Shown: piece by piece, positions 6,862-13,948 of the stretch
Numbering within the stretch: the stretch's first letter is position 1
Layout: every line of letters begins with the position of its first letter
Origin: UBA7359 sp041689615
Lineage (GTDB): Bacteria; Pseudomonadota; Gammaproteobacteria; Eutrophobiales; Eutrophobiaceae
DNA length: 32,525 nucleotides
Direction of reading: 5' to 3'
Assembly (NCBI GenBank): GCA_041689615.1
Contig: JBDNFW010000049.1
Location: forward strand, 1 to 32,525
Notes under the pieces: generated by a model
Database searches by the model: none
Told to the model about the DNA's origin: nothing
What the model saw: only the letters and a program-made list of their open reading frames with translations
Position numbers and translations under genes: made by a program

Positions 6862-7421
6862 TGGCGCAGTCAAAAATCCTTGTAGATAGTAACTCATATT
6901 TTAGACTTGCTAAAAGTATACGCCCGTTATTAAGTGTTGCGTTTGGAGAAGAGAATTATTGTTTGTACGTATTGAAAGACCTAGAGATTGAATATGATCG
7001 AAGTTCTCGATTACAAAGTAAATTTGAATGGGTTAATGATGACGAGTACTTTGATAATAGAAAGCAGGCATTAACAATTCCAAGAAAAGATAAAAATGAA
7101 ACACAAAGAACAATAGAAATTTTAGAAAATCATAAATATGAAAATGAGCTTGGAGTATCACCTGTTGATATTAATTATTTAGCTCATGCCTATGTATTAG
7201 ATATTCCTGTAGTAACTGATGATAAAGATATGTTGGAATTGGCTGAAGATTTTGAAATTCAAACATTGAATTCACTTAATTTATTATCACTTATGCTTAA
7301 ATGTGATCATATTAATATAGATAAAGTACGTGAAATTGCCGCTTACTGGAAATTTATAAAAGATATCCCTGGAAGTTTTAAGGAAGATTATAAGAGTTTA
7401 TTTAAAGAAAATGTTCCTTAA
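6861..7421 (+). CDS. PIN-like nuclease, partner of the XRE-ImmA protein
   Basis: 186 residues. The acidic residues fit a PIN-like RNase fold: D9 in ILVDSNSYF, E42/E44 in KDLEIEYD, D103 in SPVDINYLAHAYVL, and VTDDKDML at 118-125 with D120-D123. The family cleaves RNA and is a frequent toxin. The start codon overlaps the stop of the XRE-ImmA gene, as in other COG2856-linked pairs. Codon use is AT-rich like its partner, so the two travel together. Direct evidence for toxicity is lacking. Confidence 0.7.
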   Translation: MAQSKILVDSNSYFRLAKSIRPLLSVAFGEENYCLYVLKDLEIEYDRSSRLQSKFEWVNDDEYFDNRKQALTIPRKDKNETQRTIEILENHKYENELGVSPVDINYLAHAYVLDIPVVTDDKDMLELAEDFEIQTLNSLNLLSLMLKCDHINIDKVREIAAYWKFIKDIPGSFKEDYKSLFKENVP

Positions 7422-7430
7422 ATAAATACT

Positions 7431-7533
7431 TTAAAAACTAGGCTCAAGCTCATTTATAAAAAACTGTTCTACGTATTTTCTACCTTTGCCGTCAAACTTT
7501 TAAACTTTAAATCGAAGGCGACATCTTTATCGC
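7431..7533 (-). pseudogene. Frameshifted gene tail of unknown type
   Basis: Read on the minus strand, DKDVAFDLKFK is followed after a frameshift by KFDGKGRKYVEQFFINELEP and SF-stop. The two pieces look like one protein C-terminus broken by a small indel. No family is recognised. It lies between the PIN gene and the selO upstream repeat and adds to the gene debris in this region. Confidence 0.25.
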
Positions 7534-7577
7534 TGCCATCTTATGTTAGTGTGAAGTAGTAAATAATCAGGGACAGG

Positions 7578-7726
7578 TCTTGAATTTATTATTCTCCAAA
7601 TATTTGAACAACAATCTCTCGCGTTCATTCGCAGGTATTAAAATCCACAACAACGATTTTTTTTCATTAATTATTAGAACAATTAATTCTACATCTACGT
7701 TAAACTAGTGACTCACGTTTTTAACT
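7578..7726. repeat. selO upstream region, second copy of the duplicated segment
   Basis: Counterpart of 1452-1599. On the minus strand it holds the 3' end of an unidentified gene, IVVVDFNTCERTREIVVQIF and GE-stop, related to the better tail at 9292. The motif CAGGTCTTGAAT at 7574-7585 marks its left edge and is intact here, unlike the copy split by the hairpin element. Confidence 0.7.
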
Positions 7727-9229
7727 TTGAGTTTACCATTGATTAACCTTCCTTTTAAAAATCGATATCTGAAATTGGGTGAAGGGTTTTACGAACAATG
7801 TAAACCTTCTCCTGTTGCTGATCCTGTTTTAATTCAATTCAACACTGAGCTTGCTGCGGAACTTGGCTTAGCGGCGCATGATCAGGATGAGCAAAATCTT
7901 GCCGATGTTTTTTCAGGTAATGTGATTCATGATTCCAGTGAGCCACTGGCTATGGCTTATGCAGGGCATCAGTTTGGGCATTTTAATCCGCAGCTTGGCG
8001 ATGGCCGTGCAATTTATCTGGGTGAACTGGATCGTGTTGATGGTGCTTCTTTGGATATCCAATTAAAAGGTTCTGGTCGTACGCGTTATTCTCGTAACGG
8101 TGATGGTCGATCTGCATTAGGGCCTGTGTTGCGTGAATACTTGATCAGCGAGACGATGCAACAACTTCATGTACCGACGACGCGTGCATTGGCGGCGGTT
8201 CTTTCTGGTGAACAAGTGGTGCGCGAACGGTTGATAGCCGGTGCTGTGATGACGCGCGTTGCATCCAGTTTTATTAGAGTAGGGAGTTTTCAGTACTTTG
8301 CTATGCAAGAAGATAGTCAGTCGATTAAAGCATTGGCAGATTATGTTATCGAACGTAATTATCCTGATGTGTTTGATGCTGCTAATCCTTATCTCGCATT
8401 GTTTGAATCAGTCGTGCTACGTCAAGCGAGTCTGATTGCGCATTGGATGCAGTTGGGTTTTATTCATGGTGTGATGAATACGGATAATATGTCGATTGCT
8501 GGAGAAACAATCGATTATGGTCCCTGTGCGTTTATGGATTTCTTTGATCATAATCAGGTGTATAGCTCTATTGATCAAAAAGGGCGTTATGCCTATAGCA
8601 ACCAGCCTAACATTGGTGCCTGGAATTTATCTCGTTTGGCAGAAACCTTTTTACCCTTATTTGACGTTGATCCCGATAAGGGTGTCGCAATGGCAGAGGA
8701 GATTCTGGAGAAATATTTCATTTGCTATAGCAACGAATGGCTATCGGGTTTTCGAGCCAAGTGTGGCTTAACGGCTGTTGCCGATGTGAACTCGGAAGAG
8801 GATAAGTCATTGTTAGATTCACTGCTGGATATCATGGCTGCTAGTCAGGCTGACTTCACGCTGACGTTTTATAATTTGTCGCAGTTAGATTCAAAAGCCA
8901 ATGAAAAGGATACGGCACTGCGTGAGCACTTCGCTAAGCCGGAAGCGATTGATGAATGGTTGCTGCGCTGGCGTCAACGTTTATCACTAGAATCAACGAA
9001 TGATAATGAACGGCAGGCTAGTATGCAGTCGGTTAACCCGGTCTATATTCCTCGTAATCATCAAGTCGAAGCGGCAATTCGAGCGGCTGAAGATCATAAC
9101 GACTTCTCTGTGTTTCATGCGCTTTATGATGTGTTACAGAAACCTTTTGAACGTCAACAAGGCAAAGATGATTATATGTTGCCACCAAAACCCGATGAAG
9201 TGGTGTTACAAACATTTTGCGGTACGTAA
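7727..9229 (+). CDS. selO: SelO/YdiU-family protein adenylyltransferase (intact copy)
   Basis: 500 residues, full length for the SelO pseudokinase family, which transfers AMP from ATP to Ser/Thr/Tyr of proteins, often redox proteins. Visible signatures: K114 in IQLKGSGRTRYSRNGDGRSA, HGVMNTDN at 247-254 and IDYGPCAFMDFF from 262 (metal-binding, DFG-like). The C-terminus is QTFCGT with Cys498 where eukaryotic SelO has selenocysteine. The start is uncertain: TTG 7727 fits the frame of the duplicate, but no good ribosome binding site is visible, and TTG 7739 is an alternative. A decayed second copy lies at 1600-5014. Confidence 0.95.
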   Translation: MSLPLINLPFKNRYLKLGEGFYEQCKPSPVADPVLIQFNTELAAELGLAAHDQDEQNLADVFSGNVIHDSSEPLAMAYAGHQFGHFNPQLGDGRAIYLGELDRVDGASLDIQLKGSGRTRYSRNGDGRSALGPVLREYLISETMQQLHVPTTRALAAVLSGEQVVRERLIAGAVMTRVASSFIRVGSFQYFAMQEDSQSIKALADYVIERNYPDVFDAANPYLALFESVVLRQASLIAHWMQLGFIHGVMNTDNMSIAGETIDYGPCAFMDFFDHNQVYSSIDQKGRYAYSNQPNIGAWNLSRLAETFLPLFDVDPDKGVAMAEEILEKYFICYSNEWLSGFRAKCGLTAVADVNSEEDKSLLDSLLDIMAASQADFTLTFYNLSQLDSKANEKDTALREHFAKPEAIDEWLLRWRQRLSLESTNDNERQASMQSVNPVYIPRNHQVEAAIRAAEDHNDFSVFHALYDVLQKPFERQQGKDDYMLPPKPDEVVLQTFCGT

Positions 9230-9291
9230 TGTGAAGTATAAATTCTACTTTTTTCAAATACTGGAAAAGTGAATAATTTTTTACTCTTAAT

Positions 9292-9390
9292 CTAAAAAAC
9301 AATCTCTCGCGTTCTTTCGCAGGTATCTAAATCAACAACAACGATTTGTTGCCATTGTGGATTAGCGGGGATTAATTTAGTTAAAAATAT
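9292..9390 (-). pseudogene. 3' tail of an unidentified gene, third copy
   Basis: The minus-strand frame ends NPQWQQIVVVDLDTCERTRE and IVF-stop, the best-preserved version of a tail also seen upstream of both selO copies (near 1486-1533 and 7612-7660). Upstream of it the frame is AT-rich and not protein-like, so only the 3' end survives. The full open frame reaches 9483. I do not recognise the family. The rest of 9230-9562 holds no gene I can support. Confidence 0.45.
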
Positions 9391-9476
9391 ATTAAAAGAT
9401 ATATTAATCAATAAGTTATAAATAATTAAGCGTTTCGTTCTGCTTAAGATGAGATGAATCTCTATTATATAAAAAA

Positions 9477-9519
9477 ATATCAATTAATAATTTTCTAGTT
9501 AAAAACTATCAATTGATAT
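9477..9519. promoter_or_regulatory. Inverted repeat before the MqsR-like operon
   Basis: ATATCAATT (9477-9485) and AATTGATAT (9511-9519) are perfect 9-bp arms around an AT-rich centre. They end 43 bp before the toxin start, close to where its promoter should be (GATATAAAC). Toxin-antitoxin operons of this type are usually repressed by the antitoxin HTH at such palindromes. Confidence 0.35.
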
Positions 9520-9562
9520 AAACTTTCAGTAATTTCAGTCGATACAAGGATGAGGAGATGAA

Positions 9563-9874
9563 ATGTTAGATGAAGTAAAACAATTTCTCCTGGATTTTAA
9601 ACAAGCGGCAACGAGTAACGGTGTCGATTTTGTGCCGAGGAAAGATAATATACTTACGCTCAGTTATCTTGGAATTACGAAGAAGAACGTCGAAGAAATT
9701 TTGCTTGGATTATCTGTTGCGGATTTTTGTAAAGGCCCGCTTCCTGATGACAGTAAACCGGGAGAGTTATGGGAGTTTGGTAAGAACATGGACGGTGAAG
9801 AAGTGTATATAAAATTAAAGGTAGTTAAAGAATCAAATCTTGCGAAGTGTATCTCGTTCCATATTGCAGCATAG
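9563..9874 (+). CDS. MqsR-like toxin (probable mRNA interferase)
   Basis: 103 residues. The segment LGITKKNVEEILLGLSVADF, then a loop with ELWEFGKN, then EEVYIKLKVV and CISFHIA follows the MqsR pattern of helix, GLS-x-DF, and strands ending in YIK. MqsR cleaves mRNA in a RelE-like fold. The next gene begins like MqsA (two CxxC pairs), and toxin-before-antitoxin order is the MqsRA order. GAGGAG stands 7 nt before the ATG. The toxin is somewhat diverged, so a related RelE-superfamily assignment remains possible. Confidence 0.7.
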   Translation: MLDEVKQFLLDFKQAATSNGVDFVPRKDNILTLSYLGITKKNVEEILLGLSVADFCKGPLPDDSKPGELWEFGKNMDGEEVYIKLKVVKESNLAKCISFHIAA

Positions 9875-9929
9875 CCCATGCGGTATCCCTTCAAACCTAA
9901 TGAACAGGAATAATTTAGGAGAGAAAACT

Positions 9930-10916
9930 ATGAAACGTATTTGCCCTAGTTGCGAAAAAGAAACTGACGTTATAAAAGTCAATGGAAAAGAAACTATTGC
10001 TGTTCGAAATGAAGCAATCGAAGTTGATGTTGAATATTACAAATGTACTGAGTGTGAAGAAGATTTTGAAAACACTCGAGATTATGATGTGCTAGAAGTT
10101 GCGTATAAAGTTTATCGTTGTCGTCATGACATGTTGCAACCTGAAGAAATAAAAGAATGGCGTAAGCGTTATGGTTTAACTCAAAAAGAATTAGGTCAGA
10201 TTCTAAGTTGGGGTGGTGCAACGTTAAATCGATATGAAAACGGTGCATTGCAAAGTGAAGCGCATGAAAAGTTTTTGCGTTTGGCAATGGATCCGCATAA
10301 TTTAATTAAACTTATTGAAGAAAGTGGTGAAGCGCTTAGCAAAGAAAAGCGAAATAAAATTCTTAATGAATTGGTGGCAGAAGATGATGAGGCTCATTCT
10401 TTTGAAATGATCTTTGAAGAACGTTTTGGTCGTTATTCTCCCGATGAATTTAGCGGGTATAGCCGATTGCATTTATCCAAACTATATAACGCCATTATCT
10501 TCTTTTGTAGAGGTGGTGCTCTTAAAACAAAACTTAATAAATTACTCTTTTATGCGGACTTCAAACACTTTAAAGAATATACCGTATCTATTACTGGTTC
10601 GCAGTATATTCATTATGATTTTGGGCCAGTGCCTAATAAATATGAATTTATCACTGCGGAGTTAAGAGAAAAAGAATTAGGTGTCGAAGAAGTTATCTTT
10701 GGTGACTATTCTGGTTACAACTATATTTCCATTGTTGATCCTGATCTTTCTGTCTTTTCTGATTCTGAATTGAAAGTATTAACTGAAGTTAAAGAGTATT
10801 TTAAATCATTTGGTTCTAAAGCAATTAAAGAATTTTCACATAAAGAAAATGCTTATCAACAAACAAATAATGGAGAGATAATTTCATATCTTTATAGTAA
10901 TGAATTAAAGATATAA
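9930..10916 (+). CDS. MqsA-type zinc-finger/HTH antitoxin fused to a Panacea (SocA/DUF4065) domain
   Basis: 328 residues in three parts. A zinc-binding YgiT-type domain has C5-x2-C8 and C39-x2-C42. An Xre-like HTH at about 71-125 reads EWRKRYGLTQKELGQILSWG, then NRYENGALQ. A C-terminal Panacea/SocA domain from about 178 reads LNKLLFYADFKHF, ITGSQYIHYDFGPVP. Panacea is a toxin-neutralising domain used by many unrelated antitoxins. The start at 9930 is chosen because AGGAGA precedes it and MKRICPSC is the family opening; a longer frame back to 9840 overlaps the toxin and lacks support. Confidence 0.9.
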   Translation: MKRICPSCEKETDVIKVNGKETIAVRNEAIEVDVEYYKCTECEEDFENTRDYDVLEVAYKVYRCRHDMLQPEEIKEWRKRYGLTQKELGQILSWGGATLNRYENGALQSEAHEKFLRLAMDPHNLIKLIEESGEALSKEKRNKILNELVAEDDEAHSFEMIFEERFGRYSPDEFSGYSRLHLSKLYNAIIFFCRGGALKTKLNKLLFYADFKHFKEYTVSITGSQYIHYDFGPVPNKYEFITAELREKELGVEEVIFGDYSGYNYISIVDPDLSVFSDSELKVLTEVKEYFKSFGSKAIKEFSHKENAYQQTNNGEIISYLYSNELKI

Positions 10917-10965
10917 CACATTTAATCAAATAAATAGTTCAAAACAAACAAACATGGAGTTAAAT

Positions 10966-11355
10966 ATGACTAAACGTGATTGCATGACATACACAGCCCA
11001 ATCTGAAAAGACTAGCTACCTTTTCCCAGTAGCTTCTCACACTAGTTGTTTTCATATTGCCGAAGATTCTGACGATTATGATGTTAAACCATCAACGGTT
11101 GATTCGTTGTCGTTGGAATTAAAGCGAGTAGAACTTCGTGCATTGCGAACGGCTGCTTCTGCTCAAATTGGGCGTTTATATCGTTTGGCAAATTTGTTAT
11201 TAGAACCGGAGACTATTGATCATTCAAAAGATGTATCAATACAGATCTCACTCGAAGTTCGTAACGCAGCTTCGATACTTGAAGAGTCACTCCACGCTAT
11301 TGTTGGTTCAATAATCGATGACCCCGAGCCCAGTGAGGAAGAAATTGCCGAATAA
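10966..11355 (+). CDS. Hypothetical protein downstream of the MqsR/MqsA-Panacea pair
   Basis: 129 residues from ATG 10966, preferred over ATG 10954 because GGAG lies 6-7 nt upstream. The N-terminus is Ser/Thr-rich with three Cys. The middle is strongly helical (LELKRVELRALRTAASAQIG, then RLYRLANLLLEPE) and the tail is acidic (DDPEPSEEEIAE). No family recognised. It lies 49 bp after the antitoxin on the same strand and could be cotranscribed. The helical core and acidic end would fit a small regulatory or accessory protein, but there is no direct evidence. Confidence 0.6.
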   Translation: MTKRDCMTYTAQSEKTSYLFPVASHTSCFHIAEDSDDYDVKPSTVDSLSLELKRVELRALRTAASAQIGRLYRLANLLLEPETIDHSKDVSIQISLEVRNAASILEESLHAIVGSIIDDPEPSEEEIAE

Positions 11356-11462
11356 AAACTGTAGAATAATATAGTACGTAAGGAAGGATAGAATCTTTAT
11401 TATCAGGAAAATGTATATCACATAAACCGGTTACGGTTGGTTATCCATGATGTTTTTATCGT

Positions 11463-11705
11463 TTAAACATCCAATAAGTCTTTCGTCTTTATTCCGAATG
11501 CTTTAGAAATTCGGTGCAGTGTTAGTGATGTAATATTGACAGCTTCTTTTTCTTGCTCAATTCGTTGAATTGTTCTCAATGAAATATCATAGTCCATTAG
11601 ATCTTCTTGAGATAAACCACTTTCTTTACGTAGTTTTTTTATATTCTTTTGGACTTTACGTGCAAACCGTTCGAAGTTTGCATCGTATTTTTTAGATTTA
11701 GCCAT
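11463..11705 (-). CDS. Small XRE-family regulator
   Basis: 80 residues from the minus-strand ATG at 11705 (MAKSKKYDANFERFARKVQK). The HTH spans about residues 20-75: IKKLRKESGLSQEDLMDYDI, SLRTIQRIEQE, ITSLTLHRISKAFGIKTKDL. A longer frame to 11768 crosses the operator palindrome and is less likely. It is divergent from the 57-aa/phosphoesterase pair, and a palindrome lies between them, so it probably represses that pair and itself. Confidence 0.8.
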   Translation of the reverse strand: MAKSKKYDANFERFARKVQKNIKKLRKESGLSQEDLMDYDISLRTIQRIEQEKEAVNITSLTLHRISKAFGIKTKDLLDV

Positions 11706-11729
11706 GCCAGATATTTTCTCTTGAGCGTG

Positions 11730-11779
11730 CCCGCAATTTATGGCAGGATGCATATAAACACCACGCAATATATTGCGGG
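11730..11779. promoter_or_regulatory. Operator-like palindromes between the XRE gene and the phosphoesterase operon
   Basis: CGCAATATATTGCG (11764-11777) is a perfect 14-bp palindrome. Its right half, extended to ATTGCGGG (11772-11779), is matched in inverted orientation by CCCGCAAT at 11730-11737, 42 bp away. These are probable binding sites for the divergent XRE protein. Confidence 0.55.
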
Positions 11780-11814
11780 TTAATCTATATCTATTTTTAA
11801 AAGGAATTAAACTT

Positions 11815-11988
11815 ATGGATAAAACTAACCGTCGACTGTTAGAAATAGCAGGGCATATCGATGCGATTACAGAACAGATGAAAGCTGATAATGAATCGGT
11901 TGTAAAAGCCGTTCTTTTGGGACTTTATGCTGTTGAGATTAAGGTGCTAGTGGTTGAGATGAAGACTCTGCTTGAATCGGGTGGATAG
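11815..11988 (+). CDS. Small helical protein, first gene of the phosphoesterase operon
   Basis: 57 residues from ATG 11815, with AAAGGA 8 nt upstream; a frame beginning at 11773 overlaps the palindrome and lacks a ribosome site. The sequence (RRLLEIAGHIDAITEQMKAD, VVKAVLLGLYAVEIKVLVVE) predicts two amphipathic or hydrophobic helices and no known domain. It lies 44 bp before the phosphoesterase and behind the XRE operator. It could be an antitoxin or adaptor for that enzyme (inference). Confidence 0.6.
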   Translation: MDKTNRRLLEIAGHIDAITEQMKADNESVVKAVLLGLYAVEIKVLVVEMKTLLESGG

Positions 11989-12032
11989 GTGAGTAAGGTT
12001 TAAATGAAGCAATATTTATTAAGGATGATAAA

Positions 12033-12776
12033 TTGAAATTACATATTTTAAGTGATCTACATGTTGAATTTGGTGATTTCGTTCTGCCAGAGACTGATGC
12101 TGATGTGGTCGTATTTGCTGGTGATATTGGGGTAGGAATTGATGGTTTAAGATGGATAGAGGGCCAGAAAATAAACAAACCTATTATATATGTATTGGGT
12201 AATCATGAGTTTTATAATCATGACATTAATCTAGTTAATAAAATAAAAGAATCTGCACCAGAAAATATTCACGTATTGAACGATGATGCTGTAGAAATTG
12301 GAGACGTTAGATTTCTAGGCTGTGCTTTATGGACTGATTTTTTATTGTTCGGACTGACAGAGCAATATTTTTCCGTACACAATGCGAAAAAAAATATGGC
12401 TGACTTTGAAGTAATTAAAAATAATGGAAGACGATTTAGTCCTGATGATTCGATAAGGTTACATGAACAAAGTCGTGACTGGTTAGAAAGTATGTTGTCT
12501 ATTCCATTTTATGGAGAAACAGTGATTGTTACTCATCACCTACCGTCTTTTAAATCAGTTCATCCAAGATTTCAAAAGAGCTTGTTGTCTCCGGCATTTG
12601 CCAGTCATTTAGATGAATTAATGAGTAAGGAACGAGTAGATCTATGGATTCACGGCCATACTCATGACCCTTATGATTATGAAATAAATGGAACAAGAGT
12701 ATTATGTAACCCAAGAGGATATTTTGGTTATGAAAGAACGGATAATTTTCAAGTTGACTTAACTGTTGAAATTTAA
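12033..12776 (+). CDS. Calcineurin-like metallophosphoesterase
   Basis: 247 residues with all motifs of the family: SDLHVEF (D8, H10), GDIG (D31), GNHEF (N57, H58), VTHHLPS (H168-H169) and HGHTH (207-211). It should bind two metal ions and hydrolyse phosphoesters; the substrate (nucleotide, RNA end or phosphoprotein) cannot be read from sequence. The start is TTG 12033 after AAGGAT, because the family begins right at the first strand (MKLHILSDLH). It is cotranscribed with the 57-aa gene and placed under XRE control by context. Confidence 0.9.
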   Translation: MKLHILSDLHVEFGDFVLPETDADVVVFAGDIGVGIDGLRWIEGQKINKPIIYVLGNHEFYNHDINLVNKIKESAPENIHVLNDDAVEIGDVRFLGCALWTDFLLFGLTEQYFSVHNAKKNMADFEVIKNNGRRFSPDDSIRLHEQSRDWLESMLSIPFYGETVIVTHHLPSFKSVHPRFQKSLLSPAFASHLDELMSKERVDLWIHGHTHDPYDYEINGTRVLCNPRGYFGYERTDNFQVDLTVEI

Positions 12777-12850
12777 GATGAATATTAATTACTGTGGCAA
12801 GAATAGTTACGGGTTAATAAGGCCAACTAAGATTATTCTATTAACTTTTT

Positions 12851-13133
12851 TCAAGAAGGTCTGCGATACCAGAGCGTACATAATGGCTTGATGCGTACTG
12901 TGAATGGAAACACAGTGAGTAGCAATACGTAAAGATAGATACACAGTGGTGAATACCATTGCATCTTGCGCATTGAGGTGATTACTGGCGGTTGTTTGAT
13001 AATACAGAATTATTGTTCCTTTTTTTTCCCAGTTTTTTCATCTCTCTCGATAACCAGCTCTCTTCACAGGCATAGACTGCTTCGCTAAAACCACCGATGG
13101 CTTCAAAGGCATCGCGTTGGCAATAGATAAAAC
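12851..13133 (-). pseudogene. Truncated second copy of the family-2 glycosyltransferase gene (3' part)
   Basis: About 283 bp match the 3' portion of the glycosyltransferase at 15297-16019, from its stop region to codons FIYCQRDAFE. The copy is diverged, has lost the stop codon (TTA to TCA on the plus strand) and carries a 1-bp deletion in the T-run near 13020 that shifts the frame. The short open frame 12982-13170 is part of it plus unrelated sequence. It borders the second AbiE cassette on the left; the intact gene lies on the right. Confidence 0.9.
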
Positions 13134-13192
13134 AATTTATTGGTTGAAATATGAAGCAAGAGACAAGCAAATTTTTGGAAAATAGTAATCTA

Positions 13193-13225
13193 TTAATAAT
13201 ATCAATAAGCTATTGATAATATTAA
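13193..13225. promoter_or_regulatory. Inverted repeat before the second AbiE pair
   Basis: TTAATAATATCAATA and TATTGATAATATTAA face each other across AGC, with 14 of 15 positions complementary. The repeat ends 69 bp before the AbiEi start at 13295. AbiEi proteins repress their operon by binding inverted repeats upstream, so this is the likely operator. Confidence 0.5.
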
Positions 13226-13294
13226 CTATTTAAGACTTTTTTTTTATTAAAAATACTATATACTTCCATTTTATAAAAGTATCTAGAATTTAAT

Positions 13295-13948
13295 ATGAAG
13301 TCTCTTACAGAAAAACTTATCGAATCAGGTGAAGCGAATCGAGTATTGAATGATATTCAGCTAAAACGCCTTTTAGCTGCTAGTGATGCCAGTCGATATG
13401 GTCTGGTGAATAGGGCGCTAAAAGTCGGTGAGCTGCATCGTGTTAAAAGAGGCATGTATGTATTGGATGATAAATATCGTGATTATCCTCTTCATCCCTT
13501 TGCCTTGGCTCAAATGATTGCGCCGGGAAGTTATGTTTCTTTGGAAACAGCATTGGCGCATCATGGTTGGATCCCCGAAGCAGTTTATACCACTGCCAGT
13601 ATTCTATCTGGTCGTAAATCTAAACATTATGAATATGAAAAATTTGGTAGTTTTAGTTTTCATCCGTTAGCAATTGAAACAGGTTATTTTCTTGAATTAG
13701 TTATGAGACAGAAAGTCGGTGAGCAAGCAATGTTAATTGCTAAACCGATTCGCGCATTAATGGATTTGGTTTGTTTAAGGAAAAAAGAATGGCAAGGAAT
13801 CGAGTGGCTAATTGATGGTATGCGTATCGATTATGACTATTTAAGGACAATTAATAATGCAGATATTAGGACGCTAAAGTTTGTTTATAAACAAAAACGC
13901 GTAAAAAAGTTTTTAGAAGAATTATCCAGGGAGTTAGGAAATGATTGA
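13295..13948 (+). CDS. abiEi: AbiEi-family antitoxin/repressor (second pair)
   Basis: 217 residues. A winged-helix N-terminus (LTEKLIESGEANRVLNDIQL, then LVNRALKVGELHRVKRGMYV) is followed by the AbiEi C-domain with SYVSLETALAHHGWIPE, a typical signature, and PIRALMDLVCLRK. The pair is type IV: this protein represses and neutralises, and the downstream nucleotidyltransferase is the toxin. The genes overlap by 8 bp (ATGATTGA). It is shorter than the AbiEi at 2412 and only distantly similar, so the two cassettes were acquired separately. Confidence 0.85.
   Translation: MKSLTEKLIESGEANRVLNDIQLKRLLAASDASRYGLVNRALKVGELHRVKRGMYVLDDKYRDYPLHPFALAQMIAPGSYVSLETALAHHGWIPEAVYTTASILSGRKSKHYEYEKFGSFSFHPLAIETGYFLELVMRQKVGEQAMLIAKPIRALMDLVCLRKKEWQGIEWLIDGMRIDYDYLRTINNADIRTLKFVYKQKRVKKFLEELSRELGND

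Noticed and set aside
9033..9302. Minus-strand open frame opposite the selO 3' end
   Set aside because: Shadow of selO codon bias; no start signal and low-complexity composition.
9840..9929. 30-codon N-terminal extension of the MqsA/Panacea antitoxin
   Set aside because: It overlaps the toxin gene, lacks a ribosome site, and the family opens at the zinc finger after ATG 9930.
11410..11440. Small AACCG/CGGTT hairpin between the 129-aa gene and the XRE gene as a terminator
   Set aside because: Only a 5-bp stem and no T-tract.
12982..13170. 62-codon open frame on the minus strand
   Set aside because: It is part of the truncated glycosyltransferase copy joined to unrelated upstream sequence and is frameshifted relative to the intact gene.
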